This document shows positions 13,320-25,381 of a stretch of DNA of 64,000 bases, one piece after another. The position numbers and the translations under genes are program-made. Under the pieces are notes generated by a model. The model worked only from the letters and a program-made list of their open reading frames with translations. It did no database searches and was not told where the DNA came from. Origin of the DNA: Darksidea phi (taxonomy: Eukaryota; Ascomycota; Dothideomycetes; Pleosporales; Lentitheciaceae); contig JASJFT010000126.1 in the NCBI GenBank assembly GCA_030770425.1, forward strand, positions 1 through 64,000, written 5' to 3'. Position 1 is the stretch's first letter; each line of letters begins with the position of its first letter.

Positions 13320-14640
13320 ATCTTTAGTCTAATCTTCTATTTTCTTTTCTTAATATCTTTTTACTATATTTCTAGATAAGTATTCTATTCTTTTTCTAGA
13401 AAGTTTTAGGTATATTTAGATATTAATAGATATAAATTTTCTCTTTTTATACTTTTTAGTTTCTTTTTTATCTAAATTAGCTCTATAACTTCTCTAGAAT
13501 AGATAGTACTTCTAAAAAGTATTTTATTAAAGACTATTAACTTAAAGCTATTCTTAAGAATAGTATATATATCGAATTATTATATATCTTCTATATTACT
13601 ATTATAATAAAGGAAGATATTATTAATTAAGCTTAGTAGTATTTTTTTAATTTAAATAATAATAAATAGAACTTCTATAAGTTTAAGAATTACTAGTAAA
13701 AATATTATAAGAATTACTTATATAAATAGTCTTCTTATTTTATAATAAGTTACTTTTAAATACTTTTAAATACTTTTAAATTATAACTAATTTTATTAAA
13801 TTTTTCTAAAGTACTTTTATAGTCTTAAATATATTAAAGCTTAAATTAAAATTATTTTAAGTTCTAGCTAAGAGGTTCTTAACTATTACTATAAAAAAGA
13901 GTAGAAGTATACTATTATATACTAAAAAAAGACTAATATTAATTCTAATATATTAGTTTTCTTTAACTCTACTACTATAGATACTCTAAAGGATATCTTA
14001 TTTATATTAACTACTTAGATATTCTTTATTTATTCTTAAAAGAGAGTATTTACTATAACGACCTAGAGGTAATATTATTAAGTTAATAAGAAAGTAATAA
14101 GTTTATATAATTAGTTAATAGTTAATTTAAAAAAATAGATTTCTTTTAAATACTATTAAATATATTTAATTAAATTTTTAACTAATATATTTTAAAGGAG
14201 ATAGTTTATTTTTTAATAAATTCTAAGAGTATAATAGAGCTCTTACTTTAAATAATTAGTATACTTAAATAAATATTATATTTTATAGTTATTATTAAAA
14301 TAATAAGAGTCTTTAAAAGAAATTAAAATAGAATTATTTTAATAATAAAATTAGTAATAAGTCTTCTAATCTTCTTTCTTTTAAAAAAGAGTATATAAGT
14401 AGTATTAGGAATTTTTTAGATATATTTAAATACTAATTAGTATATTTAGATCTCTAGTAATTTATAATATACTATTAAGATTAATTTTAAGTTTAAGAAG
14501 ATTTATAAAAAGATTATAAAGTAATAGTACTATTATAAGACTAAGAGAGAGGAAGAATCTACCTTTAATAGTAAGTAGATACCTATTAGACGTAGTTTAG
14601 TACTAAATTATAGTCGTAGTAGTAATATAAATCGACCTAC
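13320..14640 (+). repeat. Left arm of long inverted repeat
   Basis: Read forward, this arm matches the reverse complement of about 20,360-21,705 over more than 1.3 kb. Matching blocks include 13,330-13,480 with 21,540-21,705, 13,665-13,790 with 21,240-21,370, 14,215-14,440 with 20,590-20,830, and 14,540-14,640 with 20,365-20,520. Frames are shattered. A plus-strand Glu-rich, Ser/Arg-rich stretch near 14,550-14,700 looks Gag-like but this is tentative. The two arms enclose the Gypsy relic, so it may have inserted between two opposing copies of another element. Confidence 0.8.
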
Positions 14641-15399
14641 TCCTTATAGTAGTTACTAGATCTAGACTACTTATTTTAAAAAATTTAATAGTACTTATAG
14701 TACTAATTTCTATAATATATCTTCTACTTAGAAATTAAAGAAGAATTAGAAGTATTAAATAGTCTTTAACTTTACTTACTAGTTATTTAATATAATATAG
14801 TAACTTTAGGTCTTTTTAGATATATTTAGACGAAATTTATTTCTCTTTCTTAGAAAATAAAATACTTAGTATAATATAGGTCTTTTCTATAATATCTAGC
14901 TATAAATTTTAATATTTAGAATAGATTTATACCTAGCTAGTTTATCTAGTAGAATATTAGAAAACTTTAACTCTTAAATAGTTATAATTTTACTAATTAC
15001 CTCTAACTTTACTCTTTTATAACTAAATATAATTAACTATATTATTTTTTTCTTTTCTTAATACTATTAAACTACTACTAAGAATATTTCTACTAATAAA
15101 AACCCTAAACCTTTTAACCTTAGGAGAAATCTAACTTAGAAATATTTTTCTTAAAATATATTATTAATAGTAAAAAGTATATTAAAATAGTTTTATTCTT
15201 AATAAGCTTTTCTATTTATTACTATTCCTCTTCTTAGTAATTAACGATCTAGTAGTTATTTTTTAGACTTTTTAGACGTCTTTTAGTATCTTAAAATAAT
15301 TTCTTTCTTTAAATAGAATATTTTAAGTATATTTTTACTTATATTTATACTAGGTTCTTAAGAGTTCTTTTCTAATAGATAATCTTTCTAAGAAACTAA

Positions 15400-18300
15400 A
15401 TAATACTAATTTTTATCTTTATTTTATTCTCTATTAATTAATTTATTAATTTTATAAATATTATTTTCTACTTATTAGAGTATATCTATAGCTAGACCTT
15501 TTAGATATAGTAGTAATTCCTTTAGATTATATAGTTCTAGTAGGGATATATAAAAGACTAAATAGATATTTAGAATACCTAGTAGATTTACTTAGTAGAC
15601 TACTATTCTAATTTTTTCTATTATTATACCTAGGCCTAAGTATTTCTAATTTAATTTCTTTTTTAGGTAATAAGATTTAAAGTAGTATATTAAAATATAT
15701 ACTTAATCTCTTATTTCTAGTTTAAAAGATATTCTTTTCTTATTTTAAAGTTATTATTAATATTTATTAATAATCTTAAGTTTTTAGATATATTCGATTC
15801 TAATTTTAATTAATCTAATAGCTATTACGTACCTATAGGACGATTCTCTATTACTAAGTAATTAAATAGACTAATTTATACCTTATAATATAAATCTATA
15901 ATAAATATAGAATAGTATTTACTTTATAGTTAAATATATATTATTATTATATATAAACTTTACTAAGAATATCTATAATATCTAATTATCTTATTTAATA
16001 TAATAATAATATCTTAGATATTATTCTAGTATTTAGTTCTATCTTTTAGTTTAACTATTAGTTTATAAATAGTATATAGAAGTAAGAACCCTTTTTAAGT
16101 TTAAATAGTAATTAAAAGAGTTTTAATACTTTATATTTATAATTAGGCCTTAATTAGATAAAATTATAGTAGAAGTACTATATAATTAGATAATCTTATA
16201 GATCTAAACTTAGACTAAATTAATACTATTCTAATTACTTTATACTAGGATATAGTATACTATTTTAAAGAAATAATATACTATAACTAAAATAGTATTA
16301 TATACTACCTTATTATTTTTACTTAGAAATAGTTTAATAATAAAATCTATTATAACCTCTTACTAAGGATTATTAGAAATTAGTAATAGTTATAATAGAC
16401 TATATAGTTTATAATAATAAATAACTATTTTATTATAGTATATATAGTCGTAGACGTACTTTTTTATTATTTTTATTATTCTAGTTTATATATATTTTCT
16501 TTATAGCTTAACTAATATTCTTATTATATTAAAATAGCTAGATAAAGGAGTATTATAGTACTCTTAAATTATTATAATTATTTCTTTTATTATTATAAGG
16601 TATTTAGGTCTATTTTAATATATTTTATTATCTTTAAAGTTTATAAAAGTTTTTATATCTTTATTTATCTTTAATTCTTTATTAAGATTACTCTTAATAT
16701 CTATTAAGTTATTTAAATTATCGGAGTTCTTCTCTATTTCTAAGTTATCTTCTTTCTCTCTTATTAACGTCTCTTAATAGTATTTTATTTCCTTTTAAGC
16801 TAAGTCTTTATATTAAAAGTAATAAATAATTCTTTTTATTTTATTAATTTTTTTTTAGGTTATTATAGCTCGTATAATAGTAGTAATAAGAATATTAACC
16901 TTTTATAGACTTCTACTTAGTAAATCTTATATTAATTTAATAAAAAACTTATTTTATTTTTATACTAGTTCTTTTACCTTTATAATATAATTAGATTAAT
17001 ATAAAGATCTATCTACTAGATTTATAAATCCTAATTAGTATTTAATAATAAAATTAAACTTTAATAGTACTAAATAGAAATAGACTTAATATTAATTAAG
17101 AGATTTCGTCTTTATAAACTATTTTAGATTATTATAATCTATAAATATTTTAAAAAACTATTTATTAAGATAATATCTTTAATAGATTAAACTTTTAATA
17201 ATTATAAGAAGTTCTTAGTTATATATATTATAATTATACTTAACTATAACTAATTTTCTTAAGTAGAAGTTAATAGGCCTCTATTAGGCCTTTTTATTAT
17301 TATTAAATACTAATTAGCTTAATATATCTATAATTATATCTTCTAAGATATTAATCTTTACTTTAATTTCTCGTCCCCTTTTAAAATAAGTAAGGATTAG
17401 TATTATAGTAAATAAATCTTTTAGCTTATTTTATATCTTTCTTCTTTCTAGATCTATATCTAGGGGTTAGCTTTTCTTTCTTCTTATAGCTTATCTAACT
17501 TAGATAGCTTCGAGTATCTTTTATATTATTTAGATAAGTAGAAGTACTTTTTAACTAAATTTATTAATAAAATAATAATAATAGTTTATAAAGTTAATAA
17601 ATATACGAATATTATATATAGTATAGAATATAAATTATTCTTAAATAGTTTTAATTCTTTTTAGATCTATTAAGATTTCTTTAAATATAATTAAATACTT
17701 TAAATATTCTATAAATCTAGTATACTATTTATACTTCTTTAAATTATAAAAAAACTTTATTTTATATAATCTCTATAATACTTTCTAAATATATATCTTA
17801 TATTCCTTCTTTATATTAGAGAAGATTAAAATATTATTAAGATATATAATATATATTATATCTACTAGTTCTACTAGAATATAGTTAATATAGGTCTAAA
17901 AGATAGTTAGAATATTTATTAATTTAAAAGATATTATTATATATTTAAAATATCTCTAATATATCTAGAAGATAATCTTTTATTTATTCTCTTTTCTTAT
18001 TTAGATCTAATAGTAAGTTTTACTTAAGTTAAACTTAGTAAACTACCTTATTTAAACTAAATATTCTAAAAATTCTTAAATTAGGGATAAAGAATTATAA
18101 TTTTTAATTATAATTTTATTTAGATCTTTATAGTCTATATATAGTCTTAAGCTACTATCTTTCTTCTTTATAAAGAGAATTAGTACTTTAGTAAAGAACT
18201 TTAAGTATTTAATTTAATCTTTAACTAGATACTTATTAATATACTTCTTTAATATCTTTAATTCTAAGACTAAAAGGTTATATAATAGTTAATAAGATAG

Positions 18301-20100
18301 AACCCCTTTAAGTTCTAGATCTATACTTAGATTATAAGATCTATAGTTTAGAAGTTTTATTATAGAGTCTTTTAATTCTATATTTACTATATTAATATAA
18401 TATTTAGGTTAGTAAATTAATAGGCTTTAAACTATATCTAAAAGGGTCGAATTATAGATAATAATAGTATAAATATCTACTAAGGAACTTCTTACTATTT
18501 TATTAAACTCTTTAGTAGATTTAGTTATTATTTTCTAGTACTAGCTAGTAGATTTATTTAGTATTCCCTAATACTATATTTACCTTATTATAAAATTTAA
18601 TTTTAAATTATAAACTTTAATCTATAGTATTCCTAAATATATAAAATATTAATTAAAATTTATAATTATAAATAATAAATTATATATCTAAATATATTTA
18701 TAGATATTTTTAATATATATATTAGTAATAGTTATCCTATATACTATTATAATAGATCTATTAACTATCTTTATAAGAAGTTTAGATAAGAATTTTACTA
18801 TTAAGTTTATCTTCTTAATAGCTTTAGTTAATAGGAGATTAAACTATAATTCTAGATTAATAAGTATCTTTAGATCTTTAAACTTAACTATTATAAGAAT
18901 AATTAATAATTTTATAAACTTTAGGTAAAGTATATTATATAGTTAGCTTAAATCTTTTTTAAATATCTTCTTAACGAGGTCTATATAGACTAAAAGAGTA
19001 AAGATTATTTCTTTAAATTTATAGCTTTTTTTAATTCTTTTTTTTTTAATTATCTTAATCTTTTTAAATACTTTATAGTCTAGTTTTATATATCTAGACT
19101 TATTATAGTAGTAATAGACTACTTTAGAACTAGTAGTATTATTATTAAATTTAGTATTTTTTTTAAATTTTAATAGATATTTCTTATTCTACTTAAACTT
19201 TTTTAAAGTCTTTACTAGATCTTTATTATTTTTCTAGTCAGATTTCTATTTTTTTTCTTTAAGTTTAATCTTAGGCTTTTTCTACTTATATTAATAGTAA
19301 TACTAACTTATATTAACTATCTCTTTATAATTTTAAATACTTAATTACCTTTTAGAATTCTAGTAAAATAAATTATTCTTAATCTACTCTAGTAAGTAGT
19401 TAAAAAATTCTAAGACCTAATTACTTTTAAATATCTAATTAATTTTCTTTTAAAGAGGTCTTATATAATTAAGAAGATTAATAAAACTTTAATAAGGGTA
19501 CTATTTATAATTTTTAAAGGCTTCTATTACTTATTACTTTCTTTTTAGTTCTATTCCTAGGGTATCTAGTATCTTCTTTAATAATTATTTCTAAGTTAGT
19601 TCCTATATAGAATTAAGAGCTAGTTATTATTATTATTTTATCCTCTAGAATATCTTAAGCTCTTTTAAAATATAATAAGTACTAAAAGATACCTTTTAAT
19701 ACTCTTAAAGAAAGTTTTATAAATTATTTATAAAATAAATCTTATAGTCTACTATCTAAAAGTTATAATTCTAATAGTCCTTTTTTATAAATATATAAAA
19801 AATTTTTAGATATAGAAGACTATTTATAAAGAGTAGTACTATTATTCGAGTATTAATAGAAGGAATAACCTCTAGTTAGATTATTATAAGGTCTTTTATC
19901 TTATATTATCTATATTTTTTATATAGTTAGACTAGTATAGTCTTATTAAGTTTATTTTACTTTTATTTATATAATTAGACGAGTTTAGTTATAATCTAGT
20001 CTAGAGTAAAACTTTCTAAAATATTTTTAGCTATTTAGTCTAATAGTATTAATAAATAGAATTAAGCTAGGGTATAAGATATTTACTATCTCTAATATAA
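15400..20100 (-). mobile_element. Ty3/Gypsy gag-pol relic
   Basis: Minus-strand domain order runs from high to low coordinate. First is a Gag core (about 19,800-19,300), then a zinc knuckle at about 19,133-19,086 with Cys/His changed to Tyr. The RT start near 18,250-18,100 has an ILFIKKKD run and an R-L-x-D-Y-K-D-L-N-K box. The RT active site at 17,864-17,825 is YLNN in place of Y-L-D-D. An integrase core near 16,370-16,230 reads DFI, then NNK, then an ILV motif. The post-integrase segment near 15,590-15,430 carries VF-x-x-SLLE-x-Y, typical just before a chromodomain. Every catalytic Asp I can see is Asn. The element is dead. LTRs were not delimited. Confidence 0.87.
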
Positions 20101-20359
20101 TATTTAGATAGTAATACTATCTATATTAGTAGTATTAGTTCTTTACTTTAGTAGTATTAGATAACTTCGTTACTCTAGACTACCTTATATAAGGAGCGAT
20201 TCGAATATTAAAAAATAGATTTTTAAAAGATAATATAGAGGATAAGTTCTCTAGTTAGGAGTAAATAATAGTATTTTAGTATAGATAAGACGAATTACTA
20301 CCTCTTTAGAATATAATCCGCCTAAGAGATATATAAGACTATTAGATAACTCTCTTAGA

Positions 20360-21705
20360 AACTAATATCTAATAATAAGAAGTAGATCGATTTATATTAC
20401 TACTATAACTATAATTTAATACTAAACTACGTCTAATAGATACCTACTTACTATTAGAGGTAGATTCTTTCTCCCTCTTAGTCTTATAATAGTATTATTA
20501 CTTTATAACCTTTTTATAGATCTTTTTAAACTTAAGATTAATCTTAATAATATATTATAAATTACTAGGGGTTTAAATATATTAATTAGTATCTAAATAT
20601 ATTTAAAAGGTCCCTAATACTACTTATATACTCTTTTTTAGAAGAAAGAAAATTAAAAGACTTATTACTAGTTTTATTATTAGAATAGTTCTATTTTAAT
20701 TTCTTTTAAAAACTCTTATTATCTTAATAATAATTATAGAATATAATATTTATCTAAGTATATTAATTATTTAAAATAAAAGCTCTATTATACTCTTAAA
20801 ATTTATTAGAAAATAAACTACCCCCTTTAAAGTATATTAGTTAAAAATCTAATTAAATATATCTAATAGTATTTAAAAGGAATTTATTCTTTTAAATTAA
20901 TTATAAGTTAATTATATAAACTTATTACTTTCTTATTAACTTAATAATACTACCTCTAGATTATTATAATAAATACTTTCTTTTAAGAATAGATAGAGAA
21001 TATTTAAGTAATTAATATAGATAAGATATTCTCTAGAGTACTTATAGTAGTAGAGTTAAAGAAAACTAGTATATTAGGGTTAGTATTAATCTCTTTTTAG
21101 TATATAATAGTACGCTCCTACTCCCTCTTATAATAATAATTAAGAATCTCTTAGTTAGAGCTTAAAATAATTTTAATTTAAGTCTTAATATATTTAAGAC
21201 TATAAAGATACTTTAAAGGAATCTAATAAAGTTAATTATAGTTTAAAAGTATTTAAAAGTATTTAAGAATAACCTATTATAAAATAAGAAGACTATTTAT
21301 ATAAGTAATCTTTATAATACTTTTACTAGTAATTCTTAAACTTATAGAAGTTCTATTCGTTATTATTTAGATTAAAAAAGTATTATTAGACTTAATTAAT
21401 AATATCTTCTTTTATTATAATAATAATATAGAAGATATATAATAATTTAGTATATATACTATTCTTAAGAATAGCTTTAAGCTAATAGTCTCTAATAAAA
21501 TACTTCTTAAAAGTATTATCTATTCTAGAAGAGTTATAGAGCTAATTTAGATAAAAAAAAATTAAAAAGTATAAAAAGAGAAAATCTATATCTATTAGTA
21601 TCTAAATATACCTAAAACTTTCTAGAGAAAGAATAGAATACTTATCTAGAAATATAGTAAAGAGATATTAAGAAAAGAAAATAAAAGATTAGACTAGAGA
21701 TATTT
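20360..21705 (-). repeat. Right arm of long inverted repeat
   Basis: This is the reverse complement of 13,320-14,640 (see that arm for matching blocks). Immediately inside it, 20,165-20,350 pairs in inverted orientation with 22,030-22,205. The element represented by this arm therefore continues at least to 20,165 and has a second partial copy further right. Confidence 0.8.
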
Positions 21706-22029
21706 ATAGTTAAGTACTAAGACTTTTATTTATTACTAAGGTTATATAATCTATAAGTATAACGGCCGTATAATATTCTACTAATTAAAATAAAAGAAAA
21801 GTAAAGTCCTTCTAAAAGCTTATATAGAGGTCTAATTCTAAGCTAAAATAGGTCTAAATAGGACTAAAAGAGACTTAGGGGTAGTTTTTATTTCTAATAG
21901 AGTATTAAGGTTACTTATAGAACTAGTCTAGACCTAAATAACTCTAGAATTAGTAGAGGGGTAAGAAATAAACTAAAAGGTATCTAAAAAGATTTTTTAG
22001 ACTTCTTAGGGTAAGGAGTTCTAAGAAGA

Positions 22030-22205
22030 GGGATAATATTAGATATTAGTCTCTAAAGGAGTTATCTAATAGCTTTATATATCTCTTAAGCGGATTATAC
22101 CCTAAGAGATAGTAATTTATCTCGTCTATATTAGAATACTACTATTTACTTCTAACTAGAGAACTTATCTTCTATATTACCTTTTTAAGAACCTATTTTC
22201 TAATA
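22030..22205 (+). repeat. Third fragment of the inverted-repeat element
   Basis: Read forward, this stretch matches the reverse complement of 20,190-20,350. Landmarks are attagatattagt at 22,042, the tatctaatag block at 22,063, tatatatctctta at 22,076, cggattata at 22,091 and aactagagaacttatc at 22,156. It supports a nested or rearranged origin of the right-hand part of the RIP block. Confidence 0.7.
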
Positions 22206-22599
22206 ATTATAACCCTAGTACTAGTACTATAACGTCGGATTATTAAATAACTTTTTAATTACTAGGTCTAAAAAGGTAATTAGAAGCTTAAAAGAATTAG
22301 TTAACTTAAGGCTTTAAAATAAATTAAAAATTATTAAATTCTAGTAAGTATTAAAAGAGATATTATAAAAAGAAAAAAAAAATATTTACTAACCTTATTC
22401 TTAGTATCGAAACTAATACTAAGTACGATATCTTTTACTCTATAGCCTAGTAATATAGGACTAGTTAGTTATAATAATATACGTAGATTAAACTTTTTAT
22501 TATTAGAAATAGAGCTTAAGATATTTTAGATATACTATTCTACGTTTTTATTTATATTATATTTATTTTTGGCCTTTTCTCGGCTATACTCTTGGCTCC

Positions 22600-22990
22600 A
22601 GCCTTGGCGGCCCAGCATCTGGACTGCCTGCGGGCTAGACTAGGCTCGGAGGGGAGATCTTGGTTCCCGTCCAGCCGCTCTGAATCCCTCCAAGTGCGCT
22701 TGAATGCGCATGTGAAATTTTGTCAGTCGTGCCGCATACGTAGCTCCAATAGCTTAGAAGTTTCTGGTTTTAGTAGGGCCTGCCCCCTCCTGTTTTCTCA
22801 GCCGATGCGTCTTTCCTTGACAGCGCGTCAGCTGCCCTGTTTTCCCGTCCTCCCACGCGCTGGATACTGAATCGGAATTTGCCGAGTATCTCAACCCACC
22901 TCGCGTGACACTGTGTGAGTTTTGTGGTGGTCAGGAAGTGCCGCAGCGCCTGGTGATCTGACCATTCTTTCATGGGCTCCGAACTTCCTG
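22600..22990 (-). mobile_element. Non-RIPed Ty3/Gypsy RNase H fragment
   Basis: The minus-strand frame at 22,967-22,811 reads as the C-terminal half of a Gypsy RNase H domain. A S-D-H-Q-A-L motif leads into a T-T-x-K-L / A-R-W block, then an F-x-I-x-R-x-G-G-R-E-N run and finally ADALSRKD, which is the classical RNase H end. The frame then breaks. Another minus frame (about 22,770-22,610) keeps a L-K-P-E-T and Arg/His-rich linker typical of the start of the integrase. Unlike the block to its left, it contains normal CA/TG content, so it escaped RIP or arrived later. Confidence 0.75.
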
Positions 22991-25381
22991 TGCAGCCAAC
23001 TGTGGAATTCTTTGAACGCAGAAACGAGTAAGGGCCCGCTGCGTGTCGAGCAGCGAGGCCCGGGCTAGCTCGACACAACCATTGGTCCGGTTCTACAAGA
23101 CCGGCGGAGCGTATGTTATAGCGTTGGGGGAAAGAAAAGGCGCGTTGAACATTAGGTGTTGATAAAATTGGCGGCAAACTAGTATGTGGCGTTGAACTGC
23201 CCAGGGCCGGGGTGGAACACCTTTGGCGCGTTGGACAAAGTAGGAAATGATTATCCGAGAACATCGGATTAGGATTCAGCTGCATTGTTTGGCTTGCTTG
23301 TCAGCCCGCCACAACATCCTCCAGCTTAGAGAGTGCTTTTGCGTTCCGGTTTCAGTTTGAATTAATGCCGCCGCTTGCTGCACCGCAGTGGCCGAGACTC
23401 CTATCGCTTTTCCAGCTTCACACATACTGATCGTAGACGATAGGGCACAAACCCGCCCCGATGCGGTACGCAAAGCAGCTCTTTAATTGGAACATAATTA
23501 GACTAGCGCATACGGGTCACTTCTAAGCGCGACCAGGCGAGCGGCCTATCCGGTTTGACCAGGCCGTATTATGAACGATTTCTTGCCGCAAATGGAATTA
23601 AAAGTTGGGGCAAAGGTGCTTTTGCTACGGAAGAGGATGTAGACGCGAGCGCTAGTGCGGCGGGCGTCAAGACGTATGGGCTAAATCCGGCGAAGACTGG
23701 AACGGAGGTCTCGGAAACGGAGCGAGATTCAGAACTAGACAGTGGGGGCCAACACGGGCTCCGCGGAAGCTAACCCAGTCACAGTGATGCCGGCATTGTT
23801 ATACTTCGCTTGGCTGAGAATGGCTAATAGATGAAGGATGCCTTGTAAAACAATAATGGGCGGATCTTCCAAACTAGGCGGCGTTATCATGATGTTCAAG
23901 AAGCATGTGGCAAACGCGGTCTGCTAGCGGACGTTAAGCTTGCACATACTGGGAGATTGCGAGAGCTACCCAGGAGGGCGGCCGACGCGCTCCGGCCTTT
24001 CGGGGTTGCGAAGGTCTGCATTTGGGGTTGAGGAATAGAATAGAGAAAGGAGAGAAAACAATGCGCCAACCCGTTCGTTCCCTTGGGAGCTGTAGCTGGG
24101 GTGGCGTTGTGTGGGGGTGGTACACTGTCAGCGCTAGCTTAGAATAGAAAACATAGATACTCGGGCTAGCAGGCTGAACAGGGCTTAGCGAGTGGCTACA
24201 AGTCATTCGCCTATTCCTACACCCACCTCCAGGACTGCTTCTCCCTCCCATCAACCAACTATCCGGACGGCATACTCTTTTGAAAGGCGGTGTACTCTCA
24301 TCGCTGTGCCTTAGTCACGTTATGTCTCGTTGTGAGTGTTGCAATGGGCAACCCTCGGCCGCCAGAGACCCGCACCTTTCTAGAGAGCACGTTCAGGAAA
24401 AAGAAAGTCAAACCAGGCTGGATGCACGGCATTCCGGTTCTGGAATGAAGACAGCCGCCACAATTTCAGTGCGTCATCCGCTCAGGGCTCACTTCTTCCT
24501 CCATCTCGATTCGGACGACGGGGTGCGGCCCGCACAGCAAAATTTCGGGATCTGTCAATACAAGAGGGCCCCATGAACGGGCTGGAACCCACCTCCTGCG
24601 CACACGGCGCATGGAGGTCTTTTCTATGAGAAAAATGGGTGGTAAAGCAGGTAGCTCCCAACCCCGTTCATGCTCCCCCCTTGTAGCAGTGTGATTGACA
24701 AAAGACTGGCGCGCTTCTAGGGAGGGTTGTATGAGCGCGACTTCCCATGGAACATTTGGAGACTCCATACCGGAAATGGTTACTAGTCGAGACGGAACCG
24801 TACGGATTGGTCTAGCACTTTGATGGCGCGTACATTGACCAGGCTATCAATTTCAGGCGTCCTCTCTATCTAGTTGCAATATGGCATACCAAACACTCGC
24901 CCCGACACACAGGTTCTGGGCTGCTGGAGGCATTTGCGAGCTTGGGTCTGGACGCGTCTTGTAGCGCAAATGGCTTTAGCTGTCGAGCTGACAATCCCAT
25001 GTGGCTCACCATCAGCACGTCTACGGGTCATTACGGAAACGCTACACAAGAATGACCGGGGAGATGGTCGCCGACGGTAGGCTGTAAAGGAGTACTGCGA
25101 CAGGGGATGACTACCACGGCGCAACGTGTGGCTGGCTGCGACATTTCCAAGTAGCACATCCCTTGCTCCTCGCACTGCCGGATTCTTAACCAAATGCGAC
25201 CACCTGTGTACCGGGGTGATGGGTCATTTTCTTCCGCATTCCAAATGCCATATATCCTAGAGCAAGAGCTCACTTGTTGTATTCTCTTTACTTTCTCTTT
25301 ACTGAGTTACAATACTCCTCATAATTACCTTTCTGCTTGGTTCGGCCACATCTCACGACTGAGCATCTCCTTTATTTCACC
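22991..25381. other. Gene-free spacer
   Basis: GC content and dinucleotides are ordinary here. Short frames (up to about 170 codons) are present on both strands, but none shows a recognisable domain, plausible splice pattern or codon bias. I see no supported gene. The last 120 bases before 25,382 are CT- and TTAC-rich and probably act as the promoter and leader of the next gene. Confidence 0.6.

Larger units (their letters stand above)
1..22565. repeat. AT-rich, RIP-degraded retrotransposon block
   Basis: Seen in the sequence: almost no CA or TG dinucleotides over 22.5 kb. I found only about ten by eye, for example near 1565, 2051, 3388, 3686, 3931, 6723, 7038, 11905 and 19239. TA is hugely enriched, no long open frame exists on either strand, and TAA/TAG stops occupy positions where retrotransposon proteins have Gln or Trp. 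Known: RIP in ascomycetes converts CpA to TpA on both strands of duplicated DNA. Inference: this is a heterochromatic transposon nest. CpG is retained more in 1-4,100 than in 9,000-22,500, so the component elements differ in age or starting composition. No TTAGGG arrays were seen, so telomere identity is unsupported. Confidence 0.95.

Noticed and set aside
13320..21705. The two arms as LTRs of the enclosed Gypsy element
   Set aside because: LTRs are direct repeats, whereas these arms match only in inverted orientation.
1..22565. A subtelomere or centromere
   Set aside because: AT-richness and RIP fit either, but no TTAGGG arrays, no telomere-linked helicase and no satellite were seen. Transposon relics explain the block.
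22770..23285. A 171-codon minus-strand gene
   Set aside because: Only its C-terminal third is RNase H-like and the rest is random, so it is a transposon fragment.
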